Of a DNA stretch of 64,000 nt, positions 26,469 to 36,440 are shown piece by piece. The stretch lies in NCBI GenBank assembly GCA_037951105.1, contig JBAMJV010000871.1:107501-171500 (forward strand), written 5' to 3'. The DNA comes from Echinarachnius parma. Its lineage: Eukaryota > Echinodermata > Echinoidea > Clypeasteroida > Echinarachniidae. How positions within the stretch are numbered: position 1 is the stretch's first letter; every line of letters begins with the position of its first letter. The translations under genes and the position numbers were made by a program. Below the pieces are notes generated by a model, which made no database searches, was not told the origin of the DNA, and saw only the letters and a program-made list of their open reading frames with translations.

Positions 26469-26859
26469 TTAAAGGGATCTAATAACTTTGTTGACATGTG
26501 CAAAAAGTGATGAGTGGTTGATACAATGTACATGTATATTGTTGTTATCTGATATGTCCACTGGGTGTGTGTGAAGATTTCAAGTTAAATGGACGTTATA
26601 TTGCCGAGTAATGAGCAAAAATGCAAAGTGATATCACTAACTCATTGCACTGACTTTGCGCACTGTTTTAACGATCCAGTGGATAACTTTACATCTGAAC
26701 ACTTCAATCGTAAATATCTTTTTAACGAAAGGGAAATTTGAAAAACCAAAACCTGTCCCATGCTTTTTATTGTTAATACGAATACAACAAGGCATAAGGG
26801 AACCGCTAGAATTCCAATTGGATTTTGAGGATTTGGACAATGTTACTTAGTCCCTTTAA
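26469..26859. mobile_element. TTAA element family A, copy 3 (reverse orientation)
   Basis: Intact ends TTAAAGGGATCTAATAACTT and TGTTACTTAGTCCCTTTAA. It aligns closely with 30181-30568 and in reverse with 9791 and 20378. Length 391 bp. Confidence 0.9.
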
Positions 26860-28098
26860 GCTACGTCGCCAAAAAGGGAAAAGGGGGGCTCATGCCAAGA
26901 TAAGTGGTAGACACACAGTAGCTATGTTGAGGATCCGTTTTTTTTCTGTACCGGTTGTTCTGTGATCCTGGTGATGTCCAAACGAAGAGAGTTTGACGTA
27001 ACCATGGTAACAGGTGGATGATACTGTATTTCACCGGTAATGTTCCTCATCGTAAGGATAGGGGTATAAGGGTAGCTCGTATCCATATAAACATGGTAAA
27101 TGGCAGGCATAATTATTATACAACGTGCAATAAGGGTCCGTTTTCAGGGATTGTTCTGCGCTGGCCATAAGATCAATATTAGGTACGTAACATTATGGGA
27201 ATTTAATACTGAACCACTTTTCAATGATCCTTTCCTAATGAGGTCTGGTAATATGTAGCAACGATAATGGTTTCCCACATCCGATTCTACGTTTAATGTT
27301 TTATAATTATCCATGGGATGCGAGAATGGCAACTGTTGCGTGATAGTAAGGATCGGGGTATATATACTTGGTTACTTCGTTGCTATGTGCAAAAAACATC
27401 CCTTGACTTGACTAGTTGGATGCTGGGATAATAATGATTATGGACTAAATTGTAGTTTAACTGTCTGCTTGCCCAGCTTGGAGAGCTTAAAAAGGAGGTG
27501 AGGGGATATCCTATTTTACTACCCCCTTATGCCAATGTAATATTCACAATTCAACTTCTAGTATAATCACTATTGATAATATTTTGAAATGTGATAACCT
27601 TCAAAACAATGATATAGGTCGTAATGGTATAACGTCTGACAGATGTGCAATAATTCGGTGTAATTGCTTTCTATCATCCAACCTGTAGGACAATGAACCC
27701 GCTCGGCCTCTGCGTCGCTCTGTTCGATATTGTATCGATCACGGAAAATATGATATGGTGTTGACGTTGATCAACGCGCGCATTTCCGACAGACAGATGC
27801 GGCAGTATACACCGCCTTTATCTGGGTCTGATGTGAAGTAACTATTGCTCGTCAACATCTCCCCCGCCCACGTCGCCGCCGTTACTCTCTCTCTACCCCT
27901 CTCCCAATCTATCAACCACTCCGCCTCTATCTCTGTCTGTCTTTACGTCTGTCCACCTCATTTTCTTCTATAAATCCACACCTCCCCTTCTTTCTTCTCC
28001 CTCCCCCTCCCTCTGCCATCTTCCTTCAATTTTAAATTTTAATTTCCGTTTCCAACAAGATGTTACAAATTATCTCTCCCCTCTCTCATGCTACTCCT
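26860..28098. other. Intergenic, no gene seen
   Basis: It includes the diverged repeat copy near 27150-27310 and a pyrimidine-rich stretch (from about 27870) with CTCTCTCT and CCTCCC words that continues to 28140. No coding signal. Confidence 0.5.
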
Positions 28099-28484
28099 CC
28101 CCCCCCCCCCCCGCTCTTTCTTCCCCTCCCCCCCTTAGCGCCATCTACCAATACCTATTATCTCTTTTTAAAAAAACTTTTAACCTCACCCTCTCTACTC
28201 CATGCAGTTCCCATCCCATGTCATTCTTATTATTGCTAGAGTTATATTCTTCTTCCGTTCCTCGTCTGTATCTGTTGCCTAATTTCTCTCCTCTTGTGTG
28301 CGTTGTCTGGGTAAGTTCTACATGTACGTATACATGTATGTCCTTGTGTGCTATGGCGTCATCATCTAGCTAGACGACACTACTCTACCAAAAGGACTGT
28401 ACTGAAATTGAAGATAATAGTGTGACGTCATCACATCAGCATGTTGCTCCAAAGCTGTTTGACCCCCCCCCCCCCCCCCCCCCC
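28099..28484. other. Pyrimidine-rich intergenic with C14 and C22 runs
   Basis: C-runs at 28099-28112 and 28463-28484. No gene is seen between them. Confidence 0.6.
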
Positions 28485-28559
28485 TCGCCAACCCTCAGTA
28501 AACAGAGCACATTCACGTCTGTAACCAACGCATACCAGGCTACAAACTATAGGCCGACG

Positions 28560-28770
28560 ATTCTCTAAACTTGCATGTAAAAGCACGAGTGCACCTGCTG
28601 GAATGCTCCCCAGGGAGTGGAGAGAGTGCACAATAAAGTGGGAAAGTGTAGCCAACGGCTGAGTTATAAATAGTCATAAGGTGCATGCAGGTCCATCTGT
28701 GAGAACAGAGCAAAAAGCACTGAAGAAGCTTACCTGGATAAATAAGACTACAAGAAAAAAAAATAAGAAA
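28560..28770. mobile_element. Possible SINE-like relic sharing a 24-bp block with 54714
   Basis: Positions 28600-28623 (GGAATGCTCCCCAGGGAGTG + GAGA) match 54714-54737 exactly. The flanks differ from the intron 5 copy except for weak similarity, so this may be a different member or a fragment. Confidence 0.4.
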
Positions 28771-28869
28771 AAATAAACCAACCCCATCCCACATAATTAT
28801 GTTCTCATCCTATCATCCCTTCATCCCAAACCTAGAACTACACCTCATTATATTACGCTATATAATTAT

Positions 28870-29450
28870 ACAATGATCCAAGAGATCGAATGTCGTAGGT
28901 TTAATTGTAGGCTTATACAAAGTGGTTGATAATAATTGTCTTCCAACGATAAACTCGATAATTACGAAGATTATTTTAATCAAATCAACCCCACCTATAT
29001 GTTCCCATCCCCTCGATTGAATATGAAACGACATATATTAGAGCATTACGTAATATACAATTGGTCAAGAGATCAAATTTTAATAGCAGATATGCAATTA
29101 TTATCAGTTTATGTACATCGTCATTGATTTTAATTGTCATCCATCGGTTTATTTCAATCAAAAAAGCTATTATACGATCATCCAAGAGATCGAACTTTGT
29201 AGGTTTAATTATAGGCTTACAAAGTCTTTGATTATAATTTTCTTCCAACGATAATCACGAAGATTTTTTATTAAATCAAACAATACGAAACTACATAGAT
29301 CAGGTCAATACGTAATTATACACTCTGTCAAGAGATCACACTTTAAATTTAATGGCAGATTTACAGTTACTATCAGTTTATGTACATCGCCATTGATTGA
29401 CATTTTTATTCATCGGTCATCGTGAAGATTATTTCAATCAAAAAATTCCT
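28870..29450. repeat. Two imperfect tandem copies, ~270-300-bp period
   Basis: ATCCAAGAGATCGAA occurs at 28876 and about 29179, and ATCAGTTTATGTACATCG at 29103 and 29372. Between them TTAATTGTAGGCTTA, TCTTCCAACGATAA and TCAAGAGATCA recur in the same order. Indels change the period. Confidence 0.75.
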
Positions 29451-30180
29451 ATACGACTAAATCCTAGCATTACAAAATTATCATATTTTCGCTCCAATAC
29501 AATTGATCTAAGCAAAATAACACTGGAAAATAGTACGCTTATATCATGATAGCAGTCCTTGATTTTAATTGTTATCCAACGATAATCTTGATGAATCGGT
29601 CTCACCTCATTCATACCCCCTATCCTGCCCCAAATCAGTGATCCGCCATCTTGCGGGATTACATACTTGTTGCTCTGATTCAATAGCAGACACATTATAG
29701 ACTTACATTATTCTAAGTATTTGACAGTTTTAATTGTTATCCAACAGTAATGCTGACGATAGCTTATCCGTGCTCTATATTCTGTATATTATGTAGGTCA
29801 GGTTTCCAAGGTCAAGCTGATTAGTATGTAGTCATTTAACCCGTTTCACCCCCATTTTAATGTGTAATCGTCATACAACTTAGTAACTAATACATGGTCC
29901 AGGAGATCCTGGTAGGCAATGGGTTAATATTTATTTGCTAGCTGAATTTGTTTTTTTGATGAACGTTCAATAACTTGTCTGACAGACAGAATGTCATTTT
30001 CTGCATTCAATCTGTTGCAGTTTGTCGTAGCTTTTTTAATAATAATTCATAGTATCTTGAAGAACAGATGAAGAGCAGTACGTTCAATCCAACTTGAACA
30101 TAATTAGACAAAATGTACATCTCTGTCAGCAAATCGAAATACATATTTTGTCTTTATAAACTTAAAAATATAAAAAAACA
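29451..30180. other. Intergenic, nothing seen
   Basis: AT-rich. Weak echoes of the preceding repeat (TTTTAATTGTTATCCAACG) occur at about 29560 and 29730. Confidence 0.5.
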
Positions 30181-30568
30181 TTAAAGGGATCTAGTAACTT
30201 TGTTAACAAAAAGCGGTGAGTGGTTGATACAATGTATATTGTTGTTTAATATCTGATATGTCAACTGGGTGTTGTGTGAAAATTTCAAGTTAAATGGACG
30301 TTATATGGCCGAGTAATGAGCAAAAATGCAAAGTGACATTCACTATTAAACTCATTGCACTCACTTCGTACACGGTTCTGACGATCCATTGGATAATTTG
30401 ATATCTGACCACTTCATTCGTAAATATCTTTTTAACGAAAGGGAAATTTGAAAAACCGAAACCTGTCCCATGCCTTTTTTGTTAATAAGAATACAACAAG
30501 TTATGAGGGAACCGCTATAATTCCAATTGGATTTTGAGGATTTGGACAATGTTACTAAGTCCCTTTAA
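30181..30568. mobile_element. TTAA element family A, copy 4 (388 bp, intact)
   Basis: Ends TTAAAGGGATCTAGTAACTT and TGTTACTAAGTCCCTTTAA. Same orientation as copy 3. Its right TTAA (30565-30568) is also the left TTAA of the next element. Confidence 0.92.
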
Positions 30569-31129
30569 AGGACAATGAAACCTAAGCAAAATGTTGCTTT
30601 CATAGTCTTGCAGAGATTAAGAAGAATAATCTCTGAAAGTTAGAGCACAATCGGGTAAGAAACAAGAAAACTACGGCTCTTTGAAGATGTCCATTTATTC
30701 CTATGGGGAACTCAAATTGGCAATGCACTCTGATAAGTGTGTGGACAACTCCCCATATGTTTTGTACACAAATGTTCCCATTTTTACAGTTTTCTTCAGA
30801 GTCACATTTTTCCATTCCCCCAACTCACGATATGTTATGTATAAAAGCATTCTACAAAACATATGTTGAACTCGAACGAAGGGTAAACATAAATTTTGAG
30901 AAAATTGAACAAAACTGAAATTTTGTGTACAAAATGTATGGGGAGTTGTCCACAACTTTGCCAGAGTGCGTTGCCAATTTGAGTCACTCGAATAAATACA
31001 TGGCTCTTTTCAAAGAGCCATAGTTCTCTTCTTTCTTGACCGATTATGCTCAAATTTTCAGAGACTATTCATTATATTTAGTGTCTTATAGTGCATACAA
31101 CAATTTGTCTGGATTTCATTGTCTTTTAA
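30565..31129. mobile_element. TTAA element family C, 565 bp, palindromic
   Basis: Ends TTAAAGGACAATGAAACC and GGATTTCATTGTCTTTTAA are inverted repeats. Long inner arms also pair: ACTCAAATTGGCAATGCACTC and GACAACTCCCCATA on the left against GGGGAGTTGTCC and GTTGCCAATTTGAGT on the right. Short frames on both strands come from these mirrored arms. It is non-autonomous. Confidence 0.88.
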
Positions 31130-32519
31130 TAGTTATCGTCAATAAATACCAACAACAGTCATCGGTTGAGAAAGAGAAGGACGCTTAGTTGTTTGTGTGT
31201 TACTTTTGAGATAATCAAGTTTGGGAGCCTTGTAGAAACCCAACTTAGTACTCCTTCATGTTTGATGAATATTTTTCTAAAAAAAAAAATTAAAAAAAAG
31301 ATAAAGAATGGTTTGAGATCTTATTTAACATTCCTTCACCCCAGTTGCCTCATATTGAAGGTAATTTATTTTTGTTTGTGTGATTTTTGTGTGAATTTCG
31401 GAAAATGTGGCATCACAGAGAGAAGGATCCTTAATTTAGCCGAAAATCGACTTAACGACCTTCTCACTCTGACTCGACGAGCTTATATCACCCCACCCTC
31501 TTCCCCATCTCCCCCCCCCCCCCCTCTCCCCCACCGCACCCCCTTCATGCCCTTCTCCCCTATAGGCTGACCCTGGCTACACCACTGACCATGCTGACCC
31601 GTAATGTGACTGGACGACATGCACGAAGAACAAGGTGTCAAGTCGTTTGTAAACACAACAACATGGCATGCAGAGTGAGCACGTGATGTTTATAACATGA
31701 TGACCTCAGAGTCGTCGTGACCGTGATGCTGCTGGTGCACCACACTGGGGTTTCATTCACCGGATCGCCTCATTCAACATTCATCTTAACCCCACGTCCA
31801 CACCACATTTGCAAATCGGGAGACCTACGTGTTGCTTTGTATTTAATGTATTCAGATAATAGTATAATGTATCGCAAATATTTTATCACATTGAACTATT
31901 TAATGTTAATTTAGCAATACAGAGTTTTACATGTGCGATTATGGTGCATGGTAAAAACACTCGTAGGACAACGTACGACTTTGGTACTGCAATGCAAATT
32001 AAATGAATTAGTCTTTACCAAGTGAAATGTGGAATATGATCACAATTCACAAAGGCAATTACACGTTGCAGCTATTGGTCACCAATTTCTTTTAATCTTA
32101 AACTACTGTATAATGTTAAAAATTTATATTTTGCAAATTGCAATGTAGGTAACGTATCCTCGACTTTTCCTCGATGTTGGACTCAAGTGTTAACACAGTC
32201 ATGTTTTTGTCCGGAAGCTTTTGAAATCCCTGAACTCTCAGAAAAGAGAGGAAAAAAGAATTTTCCTTCCGGCAGGGCTTTAATAATCTTATCACGGTTG
32301 TCTTTTTTGTTGTTTCTTCTTTATTCCATAAACATCGTGCTTACATAACATTTGTTAGGCCTATTGTTCTGTCTGGCATGTCTGGTGTTTGAAAGATAAT
32401 CTTATTCTCCAAGGTGACACTCTCCGCGTGCAATGAGTGCGAAAAATATATTGTCAATTTTTTTATAATACGTAAATATCAGTGATACTATCACAAATTT
32501 GATTGAATGGTCGACATGA
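31130..32519. other. Intergenic; C14 run with GGCTACACCACTG nearby
   Basis: C-run at 31511-31524, followed by CCCTGGCTACACCACTG (31571-31587). A 134-codon + frame (31166-31570) ends in a poly-Pro artefact of the C-run and has no family motif. No gene is supported. Confidence 0.5.
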
Positions 32520-32537
32520 AGACATATGATGATGATA

Positions 32538-32619
<82 letters not shown>

Positions 32620-32620
32620 C

Positions 32621-32658
<38 letters not shown>

Positions 32659-33002
32659 GAAGGAGGAGGAGGAGTATGATGATGATAAGAAGGAGGAGGG
32701 GGAGGAGGAGAAGGAGGAGGAGTATGATGATGACAACAATGACGATGTAAATGTGGTTGACGACGATGATGACAACAATGATGAGGTAAATGATGACGAT
32801 GATGACGTTGATTATGACGATGATGATTGTAAAGATGATGAAAATGATGGTGAGGAAGATAACGATGATGATGGCGATGAGGAGGAGGAGGAGGAGTAGG
32901 AGAAGGAGGAGAAGGGGGAGGAGGAGGAGGAGGAGGAGGAGGAGGAGGAGGAGGAGGAGGAGGAGGAGGAGGAGGAGGAGGAGGAGGAGGAGGAGGAGGA
33001 GG
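32520..33002. repeat. (GAT)n then (GGA)n microsatellite, ~480 bp
   Basis: (GAT)n dominates 32526-32655. Mixed GAT/GAC/GGA follows and a nearly pure (GGA)n tract covers about 32880-33002. Frames in all readings give Asp/Glu, Met, Arg, Ser, Leu or Ile runs, which are artefacts. Confidence 0.96.
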
Positions 33003-33665
33003 CTAAACAATAATAATGACATTTATCAGACTACAATTAAGGTTAAATTAAGTTGGTCACCTGTTTGATGATGAAAATACCCTAACTTGATTTGTACATG
33101 AACAAAGTGTTTACATCAGGTGCATATTGATTTCTCATTCGACAATGTTGACAAGTTACAGCCATATGTGACAATAAGCCAATAAAGATGTTTGTTTGCT
33201 CATGCTCTACGTCTATTATTCTCAAGTTTGTTTTAACCCACCAGTGTTCATTAATGAACCTGGCTAAAAAAAAAATTAAAAAATTGTGTTCTATTATACT
33301 TTGGGTTAATGAATGAGTTAATATATCAGTACTTAATCAGACAGTAGCGGTAAACATGATGACGAGACAACAGTTCGATAAAGACAATCGTTTGTTCATG
33401 TGTCGTACGACTGATATCGATTGGTGGACAAGATAAAAGTGCCCTACATAGGCGGGCATGATCTCTTTCGGGTGCGACTTTATCATGTTTATGTGAATGA
33501 TTTTCTCACCGCAACGCGGAGATAATAAAATAAGATCTTTGAATGATTATAAAAATTATATAAGAGTGGCGGTTTGCCAAACAACACGCTTATAAGCTTT
33601 GGTATTACCGAGGCGGGGTGAAGGAATGTAGCGCCCTCATCCCCCCTCATCCCCCCCATCCCCCA
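33003..33665. other. Intergenic, nothing seen
   Basis: No gene or element recognised. Confidence 0.5.
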
Positions 33666-33670
33666 CCCCC

Positions 33671-33701
<31 letters not shown>

Positions 33702-33806
33702 ACACACCCTACTGGGACTTTAAAACTCAATTTTATGAAGACATCTTTTTGTTCACCCCATGGTAAGAGGCTATGGGTGCAGAAGGGGATGGGGGGGGGG
33801 GGGGGG
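33666..33806. repeat. C22-(CA)n tract and G16 run
   Basis: C22 (33666-33687) runs directly into (CA)n to 33708. A G16 run lies at 33791-33806. Confidence 0.92.
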
Positions 33807-34502
33807 TCCCATGAGGTGGGCACCCTGTGGCAAGAAGGAAATTGGGGAACCTGGTAAGAATTCCCAAGAATGACAAGGGGGGCTACAATTGCCCCCTTCT
33901 AAGCTCTTATACCTAGACGCCGTGGTAATATATTAATCGTGTTAATAATAATGAGTCATGATGCATGCTCATCAGTAAGTTAAGTTTCTTTCAATTAAGT
34001 AAATACTATTAAACCAAACAAACATAATATACATACATACGCGAAATATTTATCGTTTGGTATTCTAGTTCATTTCCCGCACGCATCCGATCATAATTCG
34101 AAGTATTTCCCTTGCGATCGAATACGATAAATATAGTATATATCGTGTATATTGTTATCCTTATAGAACTTACAAAATGAATATTAACATGACCGTATAA
34201 ACGTTAGTTTGCCTTTATGGACCCAAAAGTAGGACAACGCGTTTCGTTTGATTGTACGTGACTGTCGTGACATTAACACAAACATCGTTACCATGGTAAC
34301 AGCCTAGGTGCGAGGGGAGCAACTCTCTCCCTCCTGACTATACTTCCACAATTCTCTAGCTGGAGGGGAAGGAATACCGTATCCTTAAAACTTTCGATTT
34401 TTGCTGGAGATACGCGCGCCAAAAGTTTCCGCCGCTTGCATATTTTCACACTGACACATTTTGAGTTACCCCTTATAGGGATATCATATACTACATAATA
34501 CA
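33807..34502. other. Intergenic with X-box-like palindrome
   Basis: GTTACCATGGTAAC at 34287-34300 is a perfect palindrome matching the RFX X-box pattern, 1.55 kb upstream of the TATA box. Nothing else is seen. Confidence 0.45.
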
Positions 34503-34810
34503 TAGTTCCCTACATATCGTGTAGATATATTCTGTTTAAATTGGCAACATTGGCTCGAAAGGGGTTAAAGTAAAACTTATATGAGAAAGGAAAGCCTCAT
34601 ATTTATGGAAAATATCTCTAGAACGGGGGAGATATGGCCTTATAATATCAGGATTATTATACAGTAGTTCCATACATATTCTGTGCAAATTGGCAACGTT
34701 GGCTCGAAAGGGGTTAAAACTAAAACATTTGCAAGAAAAAGAAGCCTCATATTCATGGAAATAAATATCTCTAGAACGGGGGAGATAATTATGGCCCATT
34801 TCGATGGGAT
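34503..34810. repeat. Two-unit tandem repeat, 149-bp period
   Basis: ATTGGCAACATTGGCTCGAA starts one unit at 34540 and ATTGGCAACGTTGGCTCGAA the next at 34689. Both continue with GGGGTTAAA, GCCTCATATT and ATCTCTAGAACGGGGGAGAT. Confidence 0.88.
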
Positions 34811-35740
34811 AAAAGGGAAAAGAGTGACGGTCCAACACGAGACTCCCTCTGCAATTCCATGCTTGGCTGCATGGGGCGTATGCATGGGGGAAATGGGGCC
34901 GAGATCTTTTGCCCGATCGTCAATCGATTCTCTCTTCATCATTCGGTGACCGCAAAATAAACTATTGCTATTCTGTAAAAAAAATGCGATGATTTTTGTT
35001 TGGCCCTAAAATTAGATATCTTTGCACAAAAATGTTCATTTTGCTCGGAACTGGATGCTTGCTGCACGAATATTGCCGTGTTTCTTTTTTCTTTTTTTGG
35101 TTTTGTTTTGTTTGTTTGTTGTTGTTGTGGGTGTTTGTTTGTTTGTTGTTGTTGTTGTTGTTGTTTTTTTTTTTTTTTTTTGGGGGGGGGGGGCTGCAGC
35201 TCCTGTTTCATTATTGTATTCTCTTATATTTGACGATAATGCATGTGACTGAAACAAATATGCCACCCAAAAAGTTACATGACTATAATGGAAAAAATGT
35301 TAGGGGATTGTACCGTTGTGACTTTAGCGAAAAACTTTATGTTGCCAAATCACTAAAAATATCGCCAATGACAAATACAATTTATATTCGATTGGGAAAA
35401 TTACAGCATTTGTCATCAAGTCTAATCATTATAACAACGAGAAAACTAAAACGAGTGATAAATCATAATGTGACCACATCGTTTTTTTGTTTGTTTGAAA
35501 GGGGGTAAAATATACACAATCCCAAAAAATTACCATTACTTCACCTCAGTTGCCTCATAGTTATTTTGGGTAATTCATTTTTGTTTGTGTGATTTATGAT
35601 ATTAATTGATATTATTTTAACAAACACCAAATGCCAGGAACACTTTATAATTATTCGTAATAAATAAAAAATTACATTCCCATGGCAAGTCAATGAGAGG
35701 TTAATACCGTATACAGTACTCAGCACGATTTGGATCGTGG
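34811..35740. other. Upstream region; TTG/T-run/G-run tract
   Basis: (GTTT)n/(GTT)n at 35096-35166 is followed by a T-run (35167-35181) and a G12 run (35182-35193). The overlapping Phe/Val/Cys-rich frames here are artefacts. No gene is recognised. Confidence 0.5.
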
Positions 35741-35744
35741 AAGC

Positions 35745-35848
35745 GGTCACCCCTTCAAACAGATAATCGAATCGTCCGCAGCACTTGGACAGCTAGCCAA
35801 CTGCGAGTCGCTCGGTACGGTTTGGCACACGTCAGACGGGTATAAATA
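35745..35848 (+). promoter_or_regulatory. Core promoter with TATA box TATAAATA (35841-35848)
   Basis: A clean TATAAATA lies in GACGGG-TATAAATA-CCGCGAG. The first 100 bases upstream are more GC-rich than the surroundings and include AGATAA (GATA-like), TTGGCACACG and CACGTCAG (half-CRE/E-box-like). A start about 30 bases downstream would fall near 35868-35875. The start site itself is predicted, not seen. Confidence 0.6.
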
Positions 35849-35869
35849 CCGCGAGTCTCACGAAGAGAG

Positions 35870-36286
35870 GTTAGAAAAGGAACTGAAACTCGACGAGTGA
35901 ACATACGCTACTCCCACACACGGATACTGTACTCTGTTTTCTCTACTCGTGTTTTATTATTTTAAAAAAACTGAGCGAATTATTTAATTTGATCAACGAA
36001 TTCACGTGTAATTGTTATTTATCAAACAGAGGATATTTGCATATTTGTTTGCGTCAACTTTCGAAGTTTTACAGACGAACTTGTTTTAACAATTTTATTT
36101 ATCATCAACCAACAACATTTTGTGGCTGCAACTGAATAAAACAAAACAGTGGTGAAAGTATAACATTTTTACATACTGCAGGTCGGAAACCCGACTATCG
36201 AGCAGCCCCGAGATTTTGCTCAGCGTTGAGAGCAAAAAAAAACAACAAAAGTGAAGTTGGAGGAGTTGAACAATCCTTGCTGCAAC
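35870..36286 (+). other. Predicted 5' untranslated leader without ATG
   Basis: From the predicted transcription start to the exon 1 ATG there are about 417 nt on the + strand with no ATG at all, although the stretch is AT-rich and should hold several by chance. This is typical of a genuine leader scanned by ribosomes. A possible acceptor (TACTGCAG|GTC at 36181) means a spliced leader from farther upstream cannot be excluded. Confidence 0.5.
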
Positions 36287-36440
36287 ATGTTGCCGGAAGA
36301 CCATCACAAGCTGCCGCACCACCCGGCCGCCACTGGCGGGGAGGTCTCGCTGGAGAGTCGATATGCGCTGCTGCGCCACATCAGCGACAACGTGATCGGA
36401 CAAAAAACGAGATTCAGTGGTCCGTTTGGAGAGAAACAGG
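36287..36440 (+). CDS. Exon 1 (residues 1-51, start codon)
   Basis: The ATG at 36287 is the first ATG downstream of the TATA box. The frame is closed upstream by TGA at 36227-36229, so no longer start exists in this exon. The exon encodes a His/Pro-rich leader (residues 6-13, HHKLPHHP) and then a helical stretch (SLESRYALLRHISDNVIG). It ends in ...GEKQ plus one base, with donor CAGG|GTAAGC at 36441. Its GC content is clearly higher than the flanks. There is no obvious mitochondrial targeting peptide: the first 20 residues have acidic residues at 4, 5 and 19 and no Arg, so a cytosolic location is the simpler guess. Confidence 0.88.

Noticed and set aside
30600..31053. Several short frames on both strands with similar peptides
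   Set aside because: They arise from the mirrored arms of the palindromic TTAA element.
32402..33022. 206-codon Leu/Ile-rich 'membrane protein' on minus and Asp/Glu-rich frame on plus
   Set aside because: Both come from the (GAT)n-(GGA)n tract; the hydrophobic pattern is an artefact.
34996..35508. 170-codon plus frame with Phe/Leu/Cys-rich hydrophobic stretch
   Set aside because: The hydrophobic part is the TTG/T-run tract; the remainder has no recognised motif and the frame has no promoter.
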